A stretch of 64,000 bases of DNA from Kuschelorhynchus macadamiae (taxonomy: Eukaryota > Arthropoda > Insecta > Coleoptera > Curculionidae), in the NCBI GenBank assembly GCA_030620095.1, contig JAUTXW010003817.1, positions 476,501-540,500 on the forward strand, read 5' to 3'. Shown in pieces: positions 34,955 to 46,960 of this stretch. A program made the position numbers and the translations under genes. The notes below the pieces were generated by a model that had not been told where the DNA came from, did no database searches, and saw only the letters and a list, made by a program, of their open reading frames with translations. Positions within the stretch are counted from its first letter, which is position 1. The number at the start of each line of letters is the position of its first letter.

Positions 34955-35632
34955 TTTTCACTGAATCACTGAATCAATGTCATCTTTGTGTTCTTGAAAA
35001 TTTGCAACAGTTTTGGCCACTCGCTGATATAAATTTCAGAAACTGTATTCCATCGAACATCTTGTAGTAGTATTAACTTTTTTCCTTCTTTTTATTTGTA
35101 CCAATCTTTGGCAAATGGGTTTTTAGGAAGTATTTTACATTTATCCAATATATGAGAAGATTTGCTGCGTGGTCTGTAACAAAACTGGCAACTGTAGCAT
35201 TATATTCATATTTACAATTTTTTTATTAAACCAATGGCCATACCTATCAGGTATTCAGCCGTGTGGGGATTACCGGACGTATCAACACTTTCTATAAGAA
35301 CACTACTTCCATCTTCCGTTGTCAAAGCTGTACATATTATAGGCTCGTGAATATTAATAAATAATAAATTATATCGATAAACGTACAAAGGGACTGACCA
35401 GATAATTTCCTAAAAGATTTTGATTTTTCTTCAAATATTTCATTTAACGGGGTTGGCGACAACTGAAATCTTGAAGGTGGTTTGTAGCCTGGTCTTAACA
35501 TTTCAATAGCCTTAAGAACCTCGATATATGTCTCTTGCTTGTCTAGTTCTTTCTTCTTAAGTTGACATGTTCTTCCAGCAAGGGAGGGCAAGGAGGTTAA
35601 AGTACCGCTGGTTGGTCCAGTATTCACAACGA
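34955..35632 (-). pseudogene. hAT transposase fragment (minus strand)
   Basis: The open frame 35630-35337 reads TLTSLPSLAGRTCQLKKKEL, IFEEKSKSFRKLSGQSL, the N-terminal half of a hAT transposase. Below 35345 a further frame reads CTALTTEDGSSVLIESVDTS, HTAEYL and later DVRWNTVS and ISEWPKLLQIF. 34980-35345 is an inverted near-copy of 35640-36000. Confidence 0.75.
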
Positions 35633-35635
35633 GCT

Positions 35636-36250
35636 TATAATATGTACAGCTTTGACAACGGTAGATGGTAGTAGCGTTCTTATAGAAAGTGTTGATACTT
35701 CCCGTCATCCCTACACGGCTGAATACCTGACCGACAACGCAGCAAATCTGCTCATATATTGAATTTGCTTTTCAATGATTTAGAAGTAAGACGTGTGAAA
35801 GGTCATGGGGTGCAAAGTGCAAAATACTTTCGAAATACCCAATTCCTAAAGATTGGTACAAATAAAAAGAAGGAAAGAAGTTAATATTACAACAAGATGT
35901 CCCATGGAATACAGTTTCTGACTGCTTGGAAATTTATATCAGTGAGTGGCTAAAACTGTTGCAAATTTATCAAGAATACAAAGATGATATTGATTCAGTG
36001 ATTTGTCAAAAAATATCGAATATTCATATTATACGAATAGCTGAAGATTTTTTAAAGCTTCTTAAACCAATTTATGTGTCCCTGGATATGGTTTAGCAAA
36101 AAGTTGCCTCTTTGTCTAATGCATTTGAGTCATGGAAAAAACTTATGGCTGTTTTTGATAATGTCGGAAATTTCCACTTTTTGGCATACTTATTGGATCC
36201 TATCAGAAACAAAAATAAAAATTACGAAGAAAAAAAAAGCTGCTGTTAAT
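35636..36250 (+). pseudogene. hAT transposase fragment (plus strand)
   Basis: Frames read CTALTTVDGSSVLIESVDTS, TAEYLTDNAANLL (the catalytic TDNAAN motif), FRNTQFLKDWYK, then RWNTVSDCLEIYISEWLKLL, a DFLKLLKPIYVSLDM segment and HFLAYLLDPI. Several frameshifts. The junction with the minus copy at about 35633 looks like a head-to-head rearrangement or an insertion of one copy into another. Confidence 0.8.
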
Positions 36251-36379
36251 TCCCAAATATAGGATTATTAATAATCAAGTTAAAAGCCAAATCAGATCCC
36301 TTTTAGAAAATCATGTTTTCTAGCAAAGTATTATAAAATGTGACCGCACTACAATGATAGAGATATCAAGAAGCCATTC

Positions 36380-37870
36380 CAGAAATCAATAAGATACTAC
36401 ATATAATTGTTCCCACTATCCACGGAAAAACTACCTGCTCTGTCATGGTAATACATTCATATCTGCTTTCTAAATGATCTCTGGATCACCCAACGTAGTC
36501 CATTGATTATTTTTTTTATAAAGCCTGTTTTTCTTAAAAACGTAATATTTGTGGATGCACCTCTCCTCTTCAGTCACTGGATGTCGAGCACTTCATATAG
36601 TTTTTTACAACGCTGATCTTGTAGTTGCACAGATAGTATCCAATCACTATCGTCGATATTTACATGTAAAATATCGACTTCGCCACGCATTGGATTAGAG
36701 TCTACGGGATTGCGACTTAGAGCATTTACGTGAGCCATTTTTATGCCTGGCCTATATTCTATAGAAAAATCACTGAGTAGTTAGCTACCATCTGCCAATA
36801 CGAGGAATAAGATCTCGTTTCGTCAATGTTGTTCGTATGCGGTGCAGTCTGTTATTATTTTAAAATGTATTCCTACTAAGTAAACTTTAAACTTCTTTAG
36901 AGAACTAAAAGAAAAAACTAACTAAAAAAAAAGAACTGCTAAACTCGTAGGAATAGTACATTAGTTCCTCTTTTGTAGTCACTCTGCTAAAATACTGAAC
37001 CAGTTTCAGTTTGCAATCCGTATGGACTTCAGTCAGAGCTTCGCTATCGTATGTAGCCAACGTTGGACGAGTTGTCAACTTTGACGTTAGTTCTTGAAAA
37101 GTTCGTCATTCCATGTAAAAACAGCATTTTTGTTTGTCAAATCTGTAAGAAGATTTGCAATTAATGCAAAGCTCTTTACATATTTGCGAAAATATCTTGC
37201 CAATCCTAAAAATTGTGTCACCGTGTGAACTTCGGTCGGCGTAGGAAAATCAATAACACACTTGATCTTTTCGGAACCTTCTTGGCGAATTTCGTGACCG
37301 AGATAGTTGATTTTCCTTTGTACATACCTACACTTAAAAAATCTTAAGGTCAGATGTGCTGAACGTAGAAGCTCCAGAATGTTTTCTAAGCTTTTTAATC
37401 CACCCTGTATATCTTGTGATGGTAATAAGATATCATGAAGATATGCTAGAGCAGTTGTATCACCTAAAGACCCTAAAAAATGGCTCTCTGAAAAACGGAT
37501 GGTGCGTTCACCAATCCAAATGGTATTACTAGTTACTCTAATGCCATTTTGAGGATGGAATCTTTGGCTACTGGTACCTGATGGTAACTAGGTGCTAGGT
37601 CTAGACGTGTAAAATATCGAGAGCCTTTTAGTCTGTCTAAAAGGTCGTCGATACGTGGTAGAGGCCATATGCTCCCTCTAATAATATTATCAGGTAATTT
37701 TTTTACCATTTCTTTAACTTTTTCTCTTTTCAGAATAAGCTAATGGATAAGGTCTATAAGTGTCAGATGTGTCATCAGTTAAAGTGATAGAAATTTCGGC
37801 AACATCTGGTTTGCCCACTTCGCTTAAATTAACGGCAAAACAGCCCCGGTACTTATAATTTACTAGTGTC
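36380..37870 (-). pseudogene. Ty3/gypsy RT, RNase H and integrase start
   Basis: RT fragments include PLPRIDDLLDRLKGSRYFTR followed by LDLAPSYHQVP (first catalytic Asp), the region after the YxDD motif, and a C-terminal thumb segment. RNase H ends with EYRPGIKMAHVNALSRNPV, diagnostic of Ty3/gypsy pol. A YHDRAGSFSVD-like segment near 36440 starts the integrase zinc finger. The YxDD motif itself is damaged. Confidence 0.85.
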
Positions 37871-38129
37871 GGCGATAATTATAAATCATGTAATTGTACT
37901 TGTATTTATTTTCAAGACAACTGTCTGCGCGATCTTCTATATCAGTCATTGTAAAAGGTGTCAATGCATTTTGTTTTATCGACAAACATTCCAAGTACTT
38001 CTTTTTCTGCTATCAATGTCAGGTCGACAATATTTTTTTCATACACAGTATCGTTATCCGAAATTAAAAATAGGTAGTAAACCACCATTTTTTAAATTCA
38101 TTATGCAACGTGGAATTAAATGATATTTA

Positions 38130-38495
38130 TTTGGACAAGTGGATACCGCAATCAATAAATATATCATCACATTTCTCAGAAGTATACAACGGAATGTGTC
38201 CTATCTGATGAGGGGAATAACAGTTGTTTCCTTGGCCCACAGAGTCACTTTACGCGGTGGCAATATATCAAGTTCATTAAGTGGTGTTTCTTCTCTATTA
38301 AATAATCTAACTTGCCCTCCGCTCACCACCATAACTGCAGTAGAGCGATTTATGAAGGGTTGCCCTACTATTACCGATACTTCTTATGCCGTATCCGGTA
38401 CACAAAGTGCTTCGGCTGGTGCGACAGCTAAATCGACTTTTAGACTAATAAAGCCCAACCGGTGGCCGAGAGCGTAAAGCTTTGGGTTTACACCG
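38130..38495 (-). pseudogene. Gypsy pol, region between protease and RT
   Basis: The minus strand reads FISLKVDLAVAPAEALCVPD, VSVIVGQPFINR and QVRLFNREETPLNELDILPP, which correspond to the end of retropepsin and its linker in beetle-type Ty3/gypsy elements. Confidence 0.65.
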
Positions 38496-38499
38496 GAAT

Positions 38500-38870
38500 T
38501 GTAATATTAGTGGTTAAAAAGTCCAACAGGGAAGAGTGTAAAAAGAATTTCACTTTCCACGCTACCATTCAGGATGTTCCGTGGTAGTTTTGGGGGTAAA
38601 TTCACCTTCCTCGCCACCGCATACCCTTTCAGGTGGAGGGGATAACCGAGGTTCGAACTCCCTGATAAACTGTAGGGCCCGTCTAGGCTGAACACCACGT
38701 AGACGTTAATTCCTTTCCCCATCCTAGAAGGGCGATTCTGGTCCCCTTTCCGCGCGCCCTTCACCAGGCTTGATGAAAAGTGCATCGCCTAGGGTTAACG
38801 AAAAGGGCCTTTCAGACCTAGTCGCTGGGCTTGCCCCCCCATCTACTACTACTAGTACCAGAATAATGAA
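38500..38870. other. GC-rich block interrupting the gypsy protease
   Basis: About 370 bp of markedly higher GC than anything nearby (CCGCGCGCCC, GGGGGGGCAAGCCC), falling between the protease start (frame ending near 38960) and the protease remainder (below 38495). Unbroken frames exist on the minus strand across it (38785-38507), but I do not recognise them. It may be an inserted non-autonomous element. Confidence 0.55.
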
Positions 38871-38916
38871 AAGCCGTACAGGGTGAAAATCTAAATTAAA
38901 ATATTTGGCGTCAGAC

Positions 38917-40010
38917 TCACTCAGCATGACTAACTGAGTGAACAAATCCTTGTAAAGCACAATCGTTTATATAACAGTCAATAAAATAACAAGTGTTTTT
39001 ACTTAACTTGTCATTTTTACATGCATTTAGTTTTTGACTCACCTGTTTGCTTGTTTTGATTATTTTTGGGGCAGTTGTGTTTGTTGTGTCCCAAGAGTTT
39101 ACAACGTTTGCACTGGAGACGCAACACTTTGTCGCAATATGGCCACGTTGACCACAATTAAAACATTTTGGCAAAAACACATTGTCCTTATGCCTGTTTT
39201 TCATAGTATGTCGTAAATCACTATCACGTATCTTTTTATCCCGACCGCATGCGGAACTGGAAGGCACGTTTGCTTGCAAAACTGCCAGGTATTCTTCATA
39301 CAACTGAATCGTCAATACCATGTAGAAGACAAGATAGTGCCCTCTTTTACATGACCTTAATAATTCCATTTTCTCGAAATAGTACGTTGTCATTGACTCT
39401 GATGGAATTTTTCGCCTACTTAACGTTGTCTGAAGAAGCTTTGCATAATCGGTATGATCGGAAAAACTTCTTACTACGTTTTTCCATTCCTGCCTTGTCA
39501 AATTATAATTGGTCAAACTGTGGTACCAGGTTTTAGCCATACTTACAAATCGGGACTGTATATGGTATATGGTGGTTATTTCAACCCACCTGTTTAATAG
39601 TCTTAATTGGTCAATTTTGGTCAGCCATTGGCGTGCCGTAAAGTTATTGTTCTCTGGTAAAAATTCCGGAATACAGTCACTGCGAAAACTTAATCTTGTA
39701 ATTTCCGTTTTATTTCAACAGATTATGTCTGACGATCTAAATTTTTAATCATGTTTTCTAACCTTTTGAACCTATCTTTCATGGTTTCCGGTTCAGGAGT
39801 TCTTGGAGAAACAGATTGTGAACGATTTGATGAACGGGGTTGTTCTTCACGGCGAAGTTCTACCACTAGCTATTCTGGACGTTTTCTAGAATCACTTCGG
39901 TCGATCTCTCCTAATTCTGAACGTTTTCTCCAAATAGTCACTTTATCCGCATCTCGTGATTTCAGACGTTTCCTAGGGCGGGAAGATTTTGAGTTGCGGT
40001 AACTGCCTAT
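38917..40010 (-). pseudogene. Ty3/gypsy gag with CCHC zinc knuckle and protease start
   Basis: The open frame 39540-38917 (207 aa) begins inside gag (AKTWYHSLTNYNLTRQEWKN), then residues 121-134 CFNCGQRGHIATKC, the CX2CX4HX4C knuckle that binds element RNA. It ends with CYINDCALQGFVHSVSHA, where related proteases have the DSG active site; here the Asp is lost. Upstream (40010-39541) an arginine/serine-rich N-terminus and the segment EPETMKDRFKRLENMI are frame-broken. Confidence 0.85.
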
Positions 40011-40460
40011 AACAATAAGAAATTAATCGCGGCACGTGAACGATTTCACACCTGAACTGTAAACGACTTAAAAATATATCCAAAATAAAACAAGATTGAC
40101 CGTTCATAGAAAACTAGATTTTTCCCACTCACTATATAAAATCATATCTGGCTTTTTTAGAGCTCGACCTTCCAATCGAAAATATCTAAACCTAAACGTC
40201 TTATTATTCATGTGTCAGCAAAGAACTCCGCGTTTCCCAGGTATATTAACAGCACGTGTTATGGCCTATTGGTACCACTCGATCTGCTACAGGGTGGTAC
40301 GATTACATAAAAGTCTGTGATTTTTTAAGTACTAGCCATAAACTTAAACTACCTAAAATTATTAAAATTATTTAACAGAGGTGAATTATTGAGTTCTATC
40401 TGATCGTTTAAGAAAAAAAATTGAACGTTTGAGCTTATTTATTTCTAGAGATTCCAGTAT
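40011..40460. other. Intron sequence, nothing recognised
   Basis: Could include gypsy 5' UTR or LTR remains, but no paired LTR was identified. Confidence 0.35.
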
Positions 40461-40462
40461 AT

Positions 40463-40648
40463 TCAATTTATAAACCTAATTTTCTTTTTATCAAAGGTGG
40501 TTAAGTGATTGGTATAATTGGGTTCGGTTTTTCCCTTGATGAAATATTTATAGTGCTCGTGTATTCTTTTACCAAAATATCTGCCTATTTGATTAATATA
40601 CGTTTTGTACCAATCTCTATAATTTAGTTGTACTGATTGTACTTTCAC
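40463..40648 (-). pseudogene. Second GIY-YIG endonuclease fragment
   Basis: Encodes YINQIGRYFGKRIHEHYKYF and NYTNHLTTF, aligned with QTGRYFGKRIDEQYKCF and NYANHLIET of the 34.6-kb fragment. Conserved Arg of YIGxTGR is kept. Only the nuclease middle remains. Confidence 0.75.
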
Positions 40649-40735
40649 GAAAATGTCCCTTTGTTTTGTTGGACCCTACAATAACTACTAAGATTTTTTT
40701 AATCTCTTCTCTTCCATGGATAGTTTTTGTCGCTT

Positions 40736-40927
<192 letters not shown>

Positions 40928-41066
40928 GTTAACATTGTTTTACTTTTTATGTATGTTTATCTTCTATAAACTTGGGTATCGATGTACTTATTAGTGAGAA
41001 TTAGATTTGTAATTTAGGTGTAATTAATTACAGTAGACATTAATGAAACAATGCTATATATTTTAG

Positions 41067-41233
41067 GTGGTGAAGCTTATACGATAAAAGGCCAGTCGGC
41101 AGGCTTATCTATAGCAAGTGCTTTAGTCACACTAGGTAATCCAAGACGTCTAAGCATCGACCACATGAAAATAGAAACCAAAACTGGCAAAGCACGGAAG
41201 GGTCAGAGTCAACATCCCGATAGTTGTATTTAG
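41067..41233 (+). CDS. Atrn: Attractin terminal coding exon
   Basis: Acceptor ATTTTAG (41060-41066). GT completes a glycine codon, then GEAYTIKGQSAGLSIASALV, TLGNPRRLSIDHMKIE, a basic stretch and the end PDSCI, TAG at 41231-41233. Vertebrate attractin has GQSGLAVASALVD and ends GTCI at the corresponding positions, so this is the natural C-terminus. The preceding intron is 13.6 kb and nearly filled with transposons. Confidence 0.96.
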
Positions 41234-41250
41234 ATACTAATTCACACCAC

Positions 41251-41256
41251 AATAAA
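41251..41256 (+). terminator. Attractin poly(A) signal
   Basis: AATAAA 18 bp after the stop codon. Further A-rich sequence follows. This would give an unusually short 3' UTR; other signals further down may be used. Confidence 0.5.
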
Positions 41257-41259
41257 AAT

Positions 41260-42228
41260 ATTCCAAACTTAATATTAAATGTATGTGATCATAGTGAGCA
41301 AGTTTTTTAGGATATATGTTATTTATTGTTTTTTTTTTGATTTATTAAACCATATTTTGCTTCCAAAGATATACAATTCCCTTTAATTCCTTAAGCGTTA
41401 TTTTAAAAATTGGTAGCACTGTTGAGGAAAATACTTAAAAAAAATATTTAGTTTTCTTAGAAGGTTGCTGATGCGGCATTTCTTAAAACCATTTTAATAA
41501 TAATTTTTAGTTTTATACTGCGAATTTTAGAATTAATTTATTATTTTAGTAAAAATAAATATTGTTAAACATTTTCACGAAAAGTTGTTTAAAACCTTAG
41601 AACTTGATATACTCATATAAATACTCGAATTTATAAGACTTTGTTACAGGCTATACTAATTCAGGTCAATGTAGATCTTATGAACGTCCGATGTTTATGT
41701 TCCAGGACGGCTTTATTTGAATCTTACGCAAAATATTTCACCCGTGTAATTCTGACTGCGAAATGCATTACTGACACGAAATACATCCTCGCCACTGCCA
41801 CTTTGTGGACACTTTAATCGACGAAACTATGGAAATTGCGTTGGCGTAATATTTCAAATAACGCACCCCTGACATAACTTACTACTCAAAACTTAGTATA
41901 TGCATAATATTTATTTTGACCTGTTTTTTTTTAAAAAATGATTATATTTATTTAAATATCGTAGCCTATATTATTTATTTAATAAACTAATACAAGCTCT
42001 ATATGTTTATTTTTTAATTATTTTCCTATCTACTTTGGAGACCTTATTACGGTTCGGTAAGGTTCACTTTGGAGAGACCGGTATTTGTTTATGTGACAGA
42101 ATACTGCATACCTATCAAAAATATTATTTAAAGGACATATTTATACACGTTAAAAGCTTACTTACATATTAGTTTACTTACATCATAAATTGTCAAAGTT
42201 ACAACTTGTTTTATCTATGGTATCTTTT
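41260..42228. other. Downstream of attractin, nothing recognised
   Basis: May include additional attractin 3' UTR. No other coding signal. Confidence 0.4.
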
Positions 42229-43000
42229 TAGTTGGTTGATTGGAATAGTTGCTGCCAAATATCTTTTGTAGCAATGAATTTCTATTTGCTGATAAAATTT
42301 AAATTCATTTTCAAGATGGTGGTAGAACTGTATTTCAATCTCTATTATATTCCAATAATTATACATAATTAAATTAACAAATAATTGTTATATTTTTAAT
42401 TTTATTTATCGGCGTTACTGAAAAATCAATCAACAACTCTGCTTAATATTTCTGAATTGTAGCATACGAATATTTATAAGGTAGCTAAAAGAACAAAGCG
42501 ATGTTGCACACATTGCTTTTCTGTGATTTTTGTTTCTTTTAGAATATTTTTGTTAATTTTTATGCAAGTTCTTTTACATTACGATGTGTAAACGCCAAGT
42601 ATGTAAAAAATACAAACCTAAATTCTCTTTCACAGGTAAGACCAAAATTATTTCTTTTTTCTATATTCATTGGCGTCCATTTTACTAGATTCTTCATGAG
42701 CACAATATCTTAATTTATGGTATTATAATTTTCAAAGTGAATATTTATTAATTTATGTTGCCGTATATTATTTTTAAGGTGATCCGACTAATAATCCGGT
42801 TAATAAGGCTAGTAAGGTATGTTATTCAAAAAATAATAAACTACTGATTAATGGCGAGTAATAATTAAAATTTTGTAAGTTTATTTTTTCTTATTTAGTG
42901 TCTCTTTCAGGACAATTTCGCCATTTTTTTCGACGTTTTTTTAGCAATCAAGAATACAAATTCTTATTAATTTTTTGTAAAAATATAACTAGTAATCTCA
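42229..43000. repeat. Direct duplication, copy 1
   Basis: Matches 43440-44430 in the same orientation from TTGGTTGATTGGAATAGTTG (42234 / 43444) through GTAAACGCCAAGTATG (42587 / 43839), AATAATCCGGTTAATAAG (42792 / 44029), ACTACTGATTAATGGCGAG (42841 / 44082) to TTTTTTAGCAATCAAGAAT (42937 / 44372). Confidence 0.92.
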
Positions 43001-43324
43001 GTAGGATATATTGAGAAACAAATTGATTATCAGCTGAGTTTAAAACGTTTTGGATATATTTTTTTGCAGTTAATGTCATCAATTTAGGACCAAGGTTTGT
43101 TAATAAATAGAATTGAAGTTTTTAAACTGGACGTTATAGAGGTTAAGTAATTCGGATCCGTTGTGAAGTGCAATTTAATAATATTTTAATTTAATTTTTT
43201 TGTGCAATCCTGTAGAGCTATAAAAGTGGAACGTGTTATTTATTTTGATCTCTAGAACAACATATCCAAAAATAAAGCAAATACGCCGATGTGCAGAAGA
43301 ATCCCATGTGTAATCTGTTTATAT

Positions 43325-43325
<1 letters not shown>

Positions 43326-43408
<83 letters not shown>
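43326..43408. repeat. (TA)n microsatellite
   Basis: About 83 bp with one TTATAT interruption; lies just before the second duplication copy. Confidence 0.97.
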
Positions 43409-43410
<2 letters not shown>

Positions 43411-43439
43411 TTTTTACAACTCTGGCTATTACATCTTTT

Positions 43440-44430
43440 TGAGTTGGTTGATTGGAATAGTTGCTGCCAAATATCTTTTGTAGAAAGAAATTGCTATTTG
43501 ATAAAAATTCAAAGTAATTTTAAAATAATTGTAGAACTGTATTTCAATCTCTATTATATTTCAATAATTATACATAATGGTTGTAGTCCTGTATTTCAAT
43601 CTCTATTATATTTCAATAATTATATGTAATAAAATTTACAAATATTTATTATAATTTTAATTTTATTTATTGCTGAAAAATTTACAACCCTGATTAATAT
43701 TTACCAATTGTAGCGTACGCAAATTTATAAGGTAGTTAAGAGAACAAAGCCTCGTTGCAAACATTGCTTTTCTGTGATTTTTGTTTGAGTTTTTACGATA
43801 TTTTTGTAAATTTTTATGCAAGTTCTACATTATGATGCGTAAACGCCAAGTATGCAAAAACTTGACTATTTGAGACCTAAGGTATCTTTTACAGGTAAGT
43901 TAAGGATTATTTGTTTTTTCTATATTAATTTCCGTACTAGATTCTTCCATGAGTACAATATCTTAGTTTATAGTATTATAATTATTTATTCGTTTATATT
44001 GCCGTTTATTATTTTTAAGGTGACTGAACTAATAATCCGGTTAATAAGACTCGTAAGTAATGTTATTAAAAAAATAATAAACTACTGATTAATGGCGAGT
44101 AATAATTAAAATTTTGCTGCATTTTTAAAACTGAATGCATGGTTCATATAAAGCCAGTCGAATGTGAATTTTGCGTTAAATATATTAATCTATTACTTAA
44201 GCAAGGGCCTAAACGGATTTGTTTAAAAATTGTATTTGTTTTTTATACAGGGTATTCTATAATATTGTGCAAAATTTAAAAATTTTCAACATGACCCGAA
44301 TTTTACAAGCTAGTTTTTTCTTATTTAAACCCAACTTTCTACGAGTGTCTCTTTCAGAACAATTTTGATGTTTTTTTAGCAATCAAGAATTCAAATTCTT
44401 ATTTATTTATTAATTATTAAAATATACGGA
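43440..44430. repeat. Direct duplication, copy 2
   Basis: Copy 2 of the duplication, longer because of an internal ~57-bp tandem duplication (TGTATTTCAATCTCTATTATATTTCAATAATTATA at about 43531 and 43589) and an insertion of about 215 bp at 44118-44335 that contains TATACAGGGTATT. Confidence 0.92.
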
Positions 44431-44893
44431 GTAATTCAGATAGTGAGACTCATCAGTGCGAGTCCCGATAGGATGAAAGTATTTGTACAACTACTATGTG
44501 TCTATAAAAACTTAAGGTAAATGATATAATTTCTTATGCTTGCTTAAATAATATTGTTTATATTACGCATCGAAACATTCCGTAGACAGACTAGTCTACA
44601 TGTTGAGGTATGTAATTATATTAAATATTTGCTTCAATTAATTTAAAGTTAAATATTTTTATTCAGTTGCGAAAAAGCCAATAAAGATTTTTGTTTGTCA
44701 TTCTAAACGCAACAAATAATCTGAACACATTTAAAAATACGTAAATAATGTTATGAAAAAAAAAACATAATCAATAAAATTAAATAGTAAATTATTAGTT
44801 ATAATCAAATGTATATAATAGTCTGGTTACTGTAAGTAGTGGAATGGAATTATGTACGAGTTAATACCGATTTTTACAATTGCATGTATATTT

Positions 44894-44895
<2 letters not shown>
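44431..44895. other. Nothing recognised
   Basis: AT-rich spacer. Confidence 0.4.

Positions 44896-44961
<66 letters not shown>
44896..44961. repeat. (TA)n microsatellite
   Basis: About 66 bp. Confidence 0.97.
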
Positions 44962-44964
<3 letters not shown>

Positions 44965-45184
44965 GGTTTTATGCCTTCCTTGTAGGCGTATTTCAATCTG
45001 TACAATGTATGCCGGAATATATTTCCTCAAATTAATAACGAATAAAAAATTTAAAAAGTGTGAATTTTATGTTGTTAATTCAGGATATTTGGATATCTAA
45101 CGTCGTTATAATATGCTTCTCGCACAGCCCTGTTTCAGCGTATGCCTCTTTGTGAGGAAAAAAAACGGATTTTTGAATAATGAC

Positions 45185-45287
45185 GCCTATGCCGGAATGC
45201 CAAATTTTCAGCTTTTTTCCCTCGACAGGAAATATCAGTGGGAGAAAAGTCATCAGCGTTATTTTTGTTCAGGATAAATTCGCACGT

Positions 45288-45345
<58 letters not shown>

Positions 45346-45490
45346 TAATTGCTTTAAGAGCTAAAATATTTCAGCCGGTATGGGCAAAAAACGAACTGTT
45401 TGGATTTTTACTTGCAGAGGATCTAACAATGTAAACTTGCATTAAACTTTTCATATCCCGCTTTTTTTCTCAGATATTGGGCGAAATTAA
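45185..45490. repeat. Dispersed repeat related to 20490-20800, with (TA)n
   Basis: Shares GGAAATATCAGTGGGA and GATCTAACAATG with the 20.5-kb sequence. A 47-bp (TA)n array sits inside at 45294-45340. Confidence 0.4.
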
Positions 45491-45969
45491 AATCATTGCA
45501 GTTTGAGACCTCCCTAATATTTCGATTATGCTTTCCCTTAACGAAAAAGTAATCTGCATTAAACCGCATGCGAGCTGGTGATAAGATCAATTTGAAAAAG
45601 AAGACTGTTTTGATGTTTGAAAAATTAATAGGTTAATGGTAAACTGATAAAAACGCGTTTGCAAAATAAAAGACAATTACTTTAAAGATCTTCGCTCCTT
45701 AAGATGATTTTTCTTATAGTTTGAACCTAATATATGTTCAATATTTAAATATAGTATTTTGGAAAAGTCTAGATATTAACATAAGTCCGAAACTAATCTA
45801 AAAATATATAATTTTTTTCTTATCTAAATTTAAATATATTTTGAATTTAATATACGTTCAGCATTTAGATTAGTATTTTAAAAAAGGGTAGAAGTCAACA
45901 TATATAAATATATAGTCCCAAAATTTGCTTAAATACCTGGACCCGAAAATAAAAATGGTTGCGAATTTA

Positions 45970-46100
45970 GCCCTAGTTATAGGTTTAATATCTGTGTTTG
46001 TTTAGGTGCATTTATTTATTTGTTATTTTAATGAAGTAAACTTACCTCAATTTTTATCCTGTAACGACTATGACAATGTCAAAAATCGATTGTCTGTTAG
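45970..46100. repeat. Inverted dispersed repeat, partner at 49425-49550
   Basis: TATAGGTTTAATATCTGTGTTTGTTTAGGTGC ... ATTTATTTGTTATTTTAATGAAGTA ... GACTATGACAATGTCAAAAATCGA is present here and in reverse complement at 49425-49550. Confidence 0.85.
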
Positions 46101-46494
46101 GCTTAATTCTTTACACCCTGTAGTATTTAGATTATTGTAGTTCATTCCATCCTTCTCTAAAGGCTACATAAGCGCGCCCCAGGGCAATATTTTGACACCT
46201 GCTTAATGAGTTCAATATTCAACCCCAATAGAAATTCACTCCGACAGAAACAAAAGTTTTAATAGTCAATAAACTGACAGAAAAACCGATGAAGACCCGA
46301 AGGATATTTTGATTGTCATAGATAAAGCATTGGTCAGTTTGCTATAATAGTAGTATAATTAGATAATGTACAGGATGACCAATTTTCAATGGTTTTACGA
46401 CGTATCTCCCTTATTAAATGTTTTTTTTTTCAAATAGGCACCATATACGTACGTTGCCTATTTGCAAATTTATCTAACATGTGTATTTTGAGAT

Positions 46495-46960
46495 ACAGGG
46501 TGTTACAATCTTAGAAAAATTTAAGATTTTTTACTTTCCTGGTAAAAGGAAAGTATTGTAATCGTGATAAATCACCCTCAGAAATTTTTCAAATTTTCAC
46601 GTTTCATGGTCCGTAAATGCCGAAAAACTGCTCTAATTATCCAGTTTACCTCAAATTTTGCACAAAAATCAAGTGTTATATAGCAATGAACTGGTAACAT
46701 TTTGATAGGAATCCAAGATCACAAAACAAGATAAAATATTCAAAAAATCAGCCTGCAAGTACTACTTATTAAATTAATTTCAATTTTTGTGAAATAATTA
46801 AGTGTGATATAGAGATACGGGCAAAGTTGTGGTACGAATTTAAGATGGCGGCCAAATAATTTCGTAATCAACGTAAAAAAATCTTGTTCAACTGACTTTA
46901 ATTTTTTGCAGAAGAATTAAATGTGAAAATGGGGTAAACTTTTTAATAGATATTTAAGGG
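46495..46960. repeat. Interspersed minisatellite-type repeat
   Basis: Begins near GAGATACAGGGTGTTAC, then TTACTTTCCTGGTAAAAGGAAAGTATTGTAATCGTGA, then ~100-120-bp units of the type ACTTCAAATTTTG(C/T)ACAAAAATCA ... GTAA(A/C)ATTTTGAT ... AATCCAAGATGGCGG. Relatives at 54830-55330 and 56020-56390. Confidence 0.75.

Larger units (their letters stand above)
36380..40010 (-). mobile_element. Decayed Ty3/gypsy LTR retrotransposon
   Basis: Read on the minus strand: gag (40010-38960) with zinc knuckle, start of protease, an interrupting GC-rich block (38870-38500), remaining protease, RT (37760-37100), RNase H end (about 36790-36600) and the start of integrase (about 36540-36380). LTRs were not recognised, and no env was seen. 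Many stops; the copy is dead. It is nested in the last attractin intron. Confidence 0.88.

Noticed and set aside
37401..37412. CACCCTGTAT word, like the CAGGGTG element ends
   Set aside because: It falls inside the gypsy RT coding sequence and has no inverted partner or TA-flanked element around it.
38139..38477. 112-codon plus-strand open frame
   Set aside because: It lies antisense to recognisable gypsy pol sequence on the minus strand.
43289..43330. CRRIPCVICL peptide before the 43.3-kb TA array as a possible secreted cysteine peptide
   Set aside because: The frame runs into (TA)n, with no signal-peptide logic or cysteine framework.
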